Shown here: positions 61,986 to 64,000 of the stretch, in pieces
Layout of the letters: every line of letters begins with the position of its first letter
Position numbering within the stretch: the stretch's first letter is position 1
From: Trinickia sp. Y13
GTDB lineage: Bacteria; Pseudomonadota; Gammaproteobacteria; Burkholderiales; Burkholderiaceae
Assembly: GCF_029522115.1 (NCBI RefSeq)
Contig: NZ_JAKWFK010000002.1
Coordinates: 496,001-560,000 of the forward strand
DNA: 64,000 nt
Direction: 5' to 3'
Program-made: the position numbers and the translations under genes
The notes under the pieces: generated by a model
Databases searched by the model: none
Told to the model about the DNA's origin: nothing
What the model saw: only the letters and a program-made list of their open reading frames with translations

Positions 61986-62528
61986 TTATTGCCTGACCGG
62001 CCGCTTCGCGAGCTTTCTCTGCAACGTTCGCCGGTGCATGTTCAACGCGCGTGCAGTCGCCGAGATATTGCCGCCGTTCTCGGCCAACGCGCGCTGAATG
62101 TGTTCCCATTCGAGCCGCGCCACGGACAACAGCGTCGGGTGCTCGATGGCGGCCTCGGCTTGGTTGGCGCTCGCTTCCGTTTGCAGCGCCGCCAAAATCG
62201 ATTCGACATTGGCCGGCTTGGCCAAATAGTTGTCGGCCCCATCCTTGACCGCCTGCACCGCAGTGGCGATGCTCGCGTAGCCCGTCAGCACGAGCATGCG
62301 CGCGTCCGGTTGCAGCTCGCGCAGCGGTGCGACGAGGTTCAGCCCCGAATCGCTGCCCAAATGCAGATCGACCGTGATGAAGTCGAATTTGTGCTGGTTC
62401 GCGAGCGCGATCGCCTCCTCGGCGTTGTGCGCTTGATGCGTGATATAGCCACGCCGCGTCAGCCCGCGAGCCAAGATGCCCGAGAAGACTTCGTCGTCGT
62501 CGATGACGAGAAAATTCGTGTCGCTCAT
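61986..62528 (-). CDS. regA: Response regulator of the RegA/PrrA/ActR (RoxR) family
   Basis: A 180-residue redox response regulator. The receiver domain has the acid pocket in FLVIDDDEVF, phospho-acceptor Asp54 in ITVDLHLGSDSG, the Thr of LVLTGYAS and Lys in YLAKPANVES. A Pro/Ala-poor linker is followed by a Fis-type helix-turn-helix (HIQRALAENGGNISATARALNMHRRTLQRKLAKRP) identical in style to RegA family members. It lies 12 bp after regB on the same strand. It probably switches genes between aerobic and low-oxygen growth. Confidence 0.92.
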   Translation of the reverse strand: MSDTNFLVIDDDEVFSGILARGLTRRGYITHQAHNAEEAIALANQHKFDFITVDLHLGSDSGLNLVAPLRELQPDARMLVLTGYASIATAVQAVKDGADNYLAKPANVESILAALQTEASANQAEAAIEHPTLLSVARLEWEHIQRALAENGGNISATARALNMHRRTLQRKLAKRPVRQ

Positions 62529-62540
62529 AGTGCGTTCTCC

Positions 62541-63821
62541 TTATTCCGATGTAGAAAGCGCGGCGCGCTGCAGTTGTCCGTCGTCGTTCGCTGCCGGCAC
62601 GCGCAGGACAGCGCGCGTGCCGCGCGGTTCGCCGTCCAGCAGTTCGATCGACCCGTTCAAGCGCGCCGCGGCCACGAATGCGAGATACAACCCCACGCCG
62701 TGGCCGCCTTGGGTGCTGTCGACCGGGGCGCTGCCAAGCTTGGTGCGCAGCGCCGGCGAAATGCCCGGCCCCGAGTCGCAAATCTGAAATTCGATGTAGC
62801 CGTCCGAGACGGCGGCAGCGAGCGTGACGCTGTCGCGACTCGCGCGCGCGGCGTTGTCGAGCAAGATGGTCAGGATCTGCCCGACCGCCGACGTTTCGGC
62901 CAGCCAGGCATCGTCGATCGCCGCGCCGAGCCGCAGAAACTTCACGTGCGGATGACGCAAGCGCCACTGCTCGCAAAAGCTCGCCAGCCACACATCGAGC
63001 CGCTCGCGCGAGGGCGCCACCGACGCGCGCGTGCGCAGCCGCGCGAGCGCGGACGTGCACAGCGTCATCTGCTGCTCGAGCAGCCCGAAATCGTCGGCGT
63101 AAGGGGCGAGCCCCTCGTCGCTGCGCGCGGCCTCGCGCAACTCTTCCGTCACCATCGCGATCGTCGATAGCGGCGTGCCCATCTCATGGGCCACCGTGGC
63201 CGCCTGCACGCCCAGCGCCACGGCGCGCTCGTCGCGCAAGAGCCGCTGCTGCGCATCGCCGAGCGCCGCATCGCGCTGGCGCAACGCGTGCGACATGCGA
63301 GCGACGAACCAGGCGATCAAGCCCACGCTCACCATGAAGTTGACCCACATGCCCGTGCGGTAGTAATCGAACAGGTTCGCAGGGTTATCCATGTTCAGCG
63401 GGACCGAATCGAAACCGAGCGCGACGTAGCAGCACATCGCGAAGATCGCGAGCCAGATCATGTGCCGCCAGGGAAGCACGGCCGCCGCGATGGCGAGCGA
63501 GGGTAGATAAAGCGAAACGAACGGATTGGTCGTGCCGCCGGATAAAAACAACAGCGCCGACAGCGCGCCCAAATCGACCCACAACTGCCCGAGCAGCTCG
63601 AGGTCCGTTTCGGGCCGAGCGCTCGCGACGCGGAACCAAGTCGCCGCATTGAAGATCGCTTCGAGGGCGATGATGATCAGCATGGCCGGCAACGGCAGAT
63701 GCACGCCGAAGAACTGCTGAACGACGGCGATCGTGACGAGCTGCCCGATAATCGCGAGGCAGCGCAACCAAAAGAGATGCCCGAGGTTGACGCGGCCGGT
63801 ATTCGTAATACGTTGCATCAC
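62541..63821 (-). CDS. regB: Sensor histidine kinase of the RegB/PrrB (RoxS) family
   Basis: A 426-residue membrane kinase with six hydrophobic segments in residues 15-175. The GGTTNPF motif (95-101), which in RegB binds quinone, lies in the third loop. The phospho-accepting His212 is in the H-box AATVAHEMGTPLSTI, and the ATP-binding region shows the N box (LTILLDNAARAS) and GHGVGLYLAF. It senses electron-transport status and phosphorylates RegA. The start codon is uncertain: GTG at 63821 or ATG at 63818. Confidence 0.92.
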   Translation of the reverse strand: MMQRITNTGRVNLGHLFWLRCLAIIGQLVTIAVVQQFFGVHLPLPAMLIIIALEAIFNAATWFRVASARPETDLELLGQLWVDLGALSALLFLSGGTTNPFVSLYLPSLAIAAAVLPWRHMIWLAIFAMCCYVALGFDSVPLNMDNPANLFDYYRTGMWVNFMVSVGLIAWFVARMSHALRQRDAALGDAQQRLLRDERAVALGVQAATVAHEMGTPLSTIAMVTEELREAARSDEGLAPYADDFGLLEQQMTLCTSALARLRTRASVAPSRERLDVWLASFCEQWRLRHPHVKFLRLGAAIDDAWLAETSAVGQILTILLDNAARASRDSVTLAAAVSDGYIEFQICDSGPGISPALRTKLGSAPVDSTQGGHGVGLYLAFVAAARLNGSIELLDGEPRGTRAVLRVPAANDDGQLQRAALSTSE

Positions 63822-63824
63822 AAT

Positions 63825-64000
63825 TCAAGAATTCGGAGGATCGCGCACGGCGCCGGGATTGCCCGAAGCGGCAAGCGCATCGGCGTAGCAATCCGGACAC
63901 AGGCAAAGCGCCGACGCCGCACCGGTGAGCACGGCGGCGGCCGGCAGAGGCGGCAGATTCGCGCACCAACAGTCGAACGGCTGCGACGACCGGCCGCAGT
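63825..64000 (-). CDS. Cysteine-rich CWC family protein, C-terminal part (cut by window edge)
   Basis: Fifty-seven residues before the right edge show the Cys-rich CWC pattern: CGRSSQPFDCWCANLPPLPA, then LCLCPDCYADAL, ending GAVRDPPNS. The paired cysteines suggest a small zinc-binding domain. The 5' end lies outside the window. The stop is 3 bp from the regB start, so the three genes CWC-regB-regA look like one transcript, which ties this small protein to the redox system by position only. Confidence 0.75.
   Translation of the reverse strand, partial: CGRSSQPFDCWCANLPPLPAAAVLTGAASALCLCPDCYADALAASGNPGAVRDPPNS

Overview
The window is a stretch of high-GC chromosome from a betaproteobacterium of the Burkholderiaceae, most likely Burkholderia sensu lato (Burkholderia, Paraburkholderia, Trinickia or a close relative). 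I infer this from the gene content and order: glmS-glmU-ttcA-folB; ahcY-holin-like protein-metF behind an SAH riboswitch; metK-lpxL-dapF-DUF484-xerC; cobW-like GTPase-dksA-hslVU; and the RegA/RegB pair. I found no prophage, insertion sequence, CRISPR array, rRNA or tRNA. Nearly all of it is core chromosome with a few small orphan genes.

Layout. 1-4730 (minus): glmS (cut by the left edge), glmU, ttcA, folB and a pteridine-reductase-like SDR. 4744-5967 (plus): a MidA/NDUFAF7-type methyltransferase. 5971-11121 (minus): cca, a glutathione transferase, an NDUFA9-like protein and the lytic transglycosylase slt. 11130-11750 (plus): 5-formyl-THF cyclo-ligase. 11810-14959: a winged-helix regulator divergent from pxpBCA (5-oxoprolinase). 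15326-24145 (minus): a TraB/GumN protein, dppFDCB and two dipeptide-type binding proteins. 24402-27087 (plus): an RpiR regulator and gamma-glutamyltransferase. 27272-27904 (minus): an orphan protein with three PPxY motifs. 28115-31118 (minus): metF, a holin-like membrane protein, ahcY and the SAH riboswitch. 31224-33459: lrgB/lrgA with a divergent LysR regulator. 33417-38604: GMC oxidoreductase, acyl-CoA dehydrogenase and aldehyde dehydrogenase. 38753-41231 (minus): srkA and dbpA. 41.6-48.5 kb: accessory-looking small membrane or secreted proteins mixed with an aldo/keto reductase, a PhyH-type dioxygenase, an AraC regulator with a 17-serine linker, a cupin and a LysE exporter. 48.7-59.9 kb: metK (minus), then lpxL, dapF, DUF484, xerC, an RlmI-like methyltransferase, a His-rich COG0523 GTPase, dksA, hslV, hslU and trmO (plus). 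60.2-64 kb: a secreted type-B carboxylesterase, then regA, regB and the tail of a cysteine-rich CWC protein (minus).

How genes work together. MetF, AhcY and MetK are three steps of the folate/SAM cycle, and ahcY carries its own SAH-sensing leader. Ggt, the Dpp-type importer and PxpABC could form a route for using glutathione or other gamma-glutamyl compounds (inference). HslV and HslU form one protease. LrgA/LrgB with the LysR protein form a CidR-type system. RegB/RegA is a redox-responsive two-component pair.

No clearly new multi-gene system is visible. The items most worth checking are the triple-PPxY orphan protein, the metK leader, the polyserine AraC regulator, the esterase lacking its catalytic His, the zinc-ligand-depleted DksA beside a His-rich GTPase, and a probably leaderless divergent gene.
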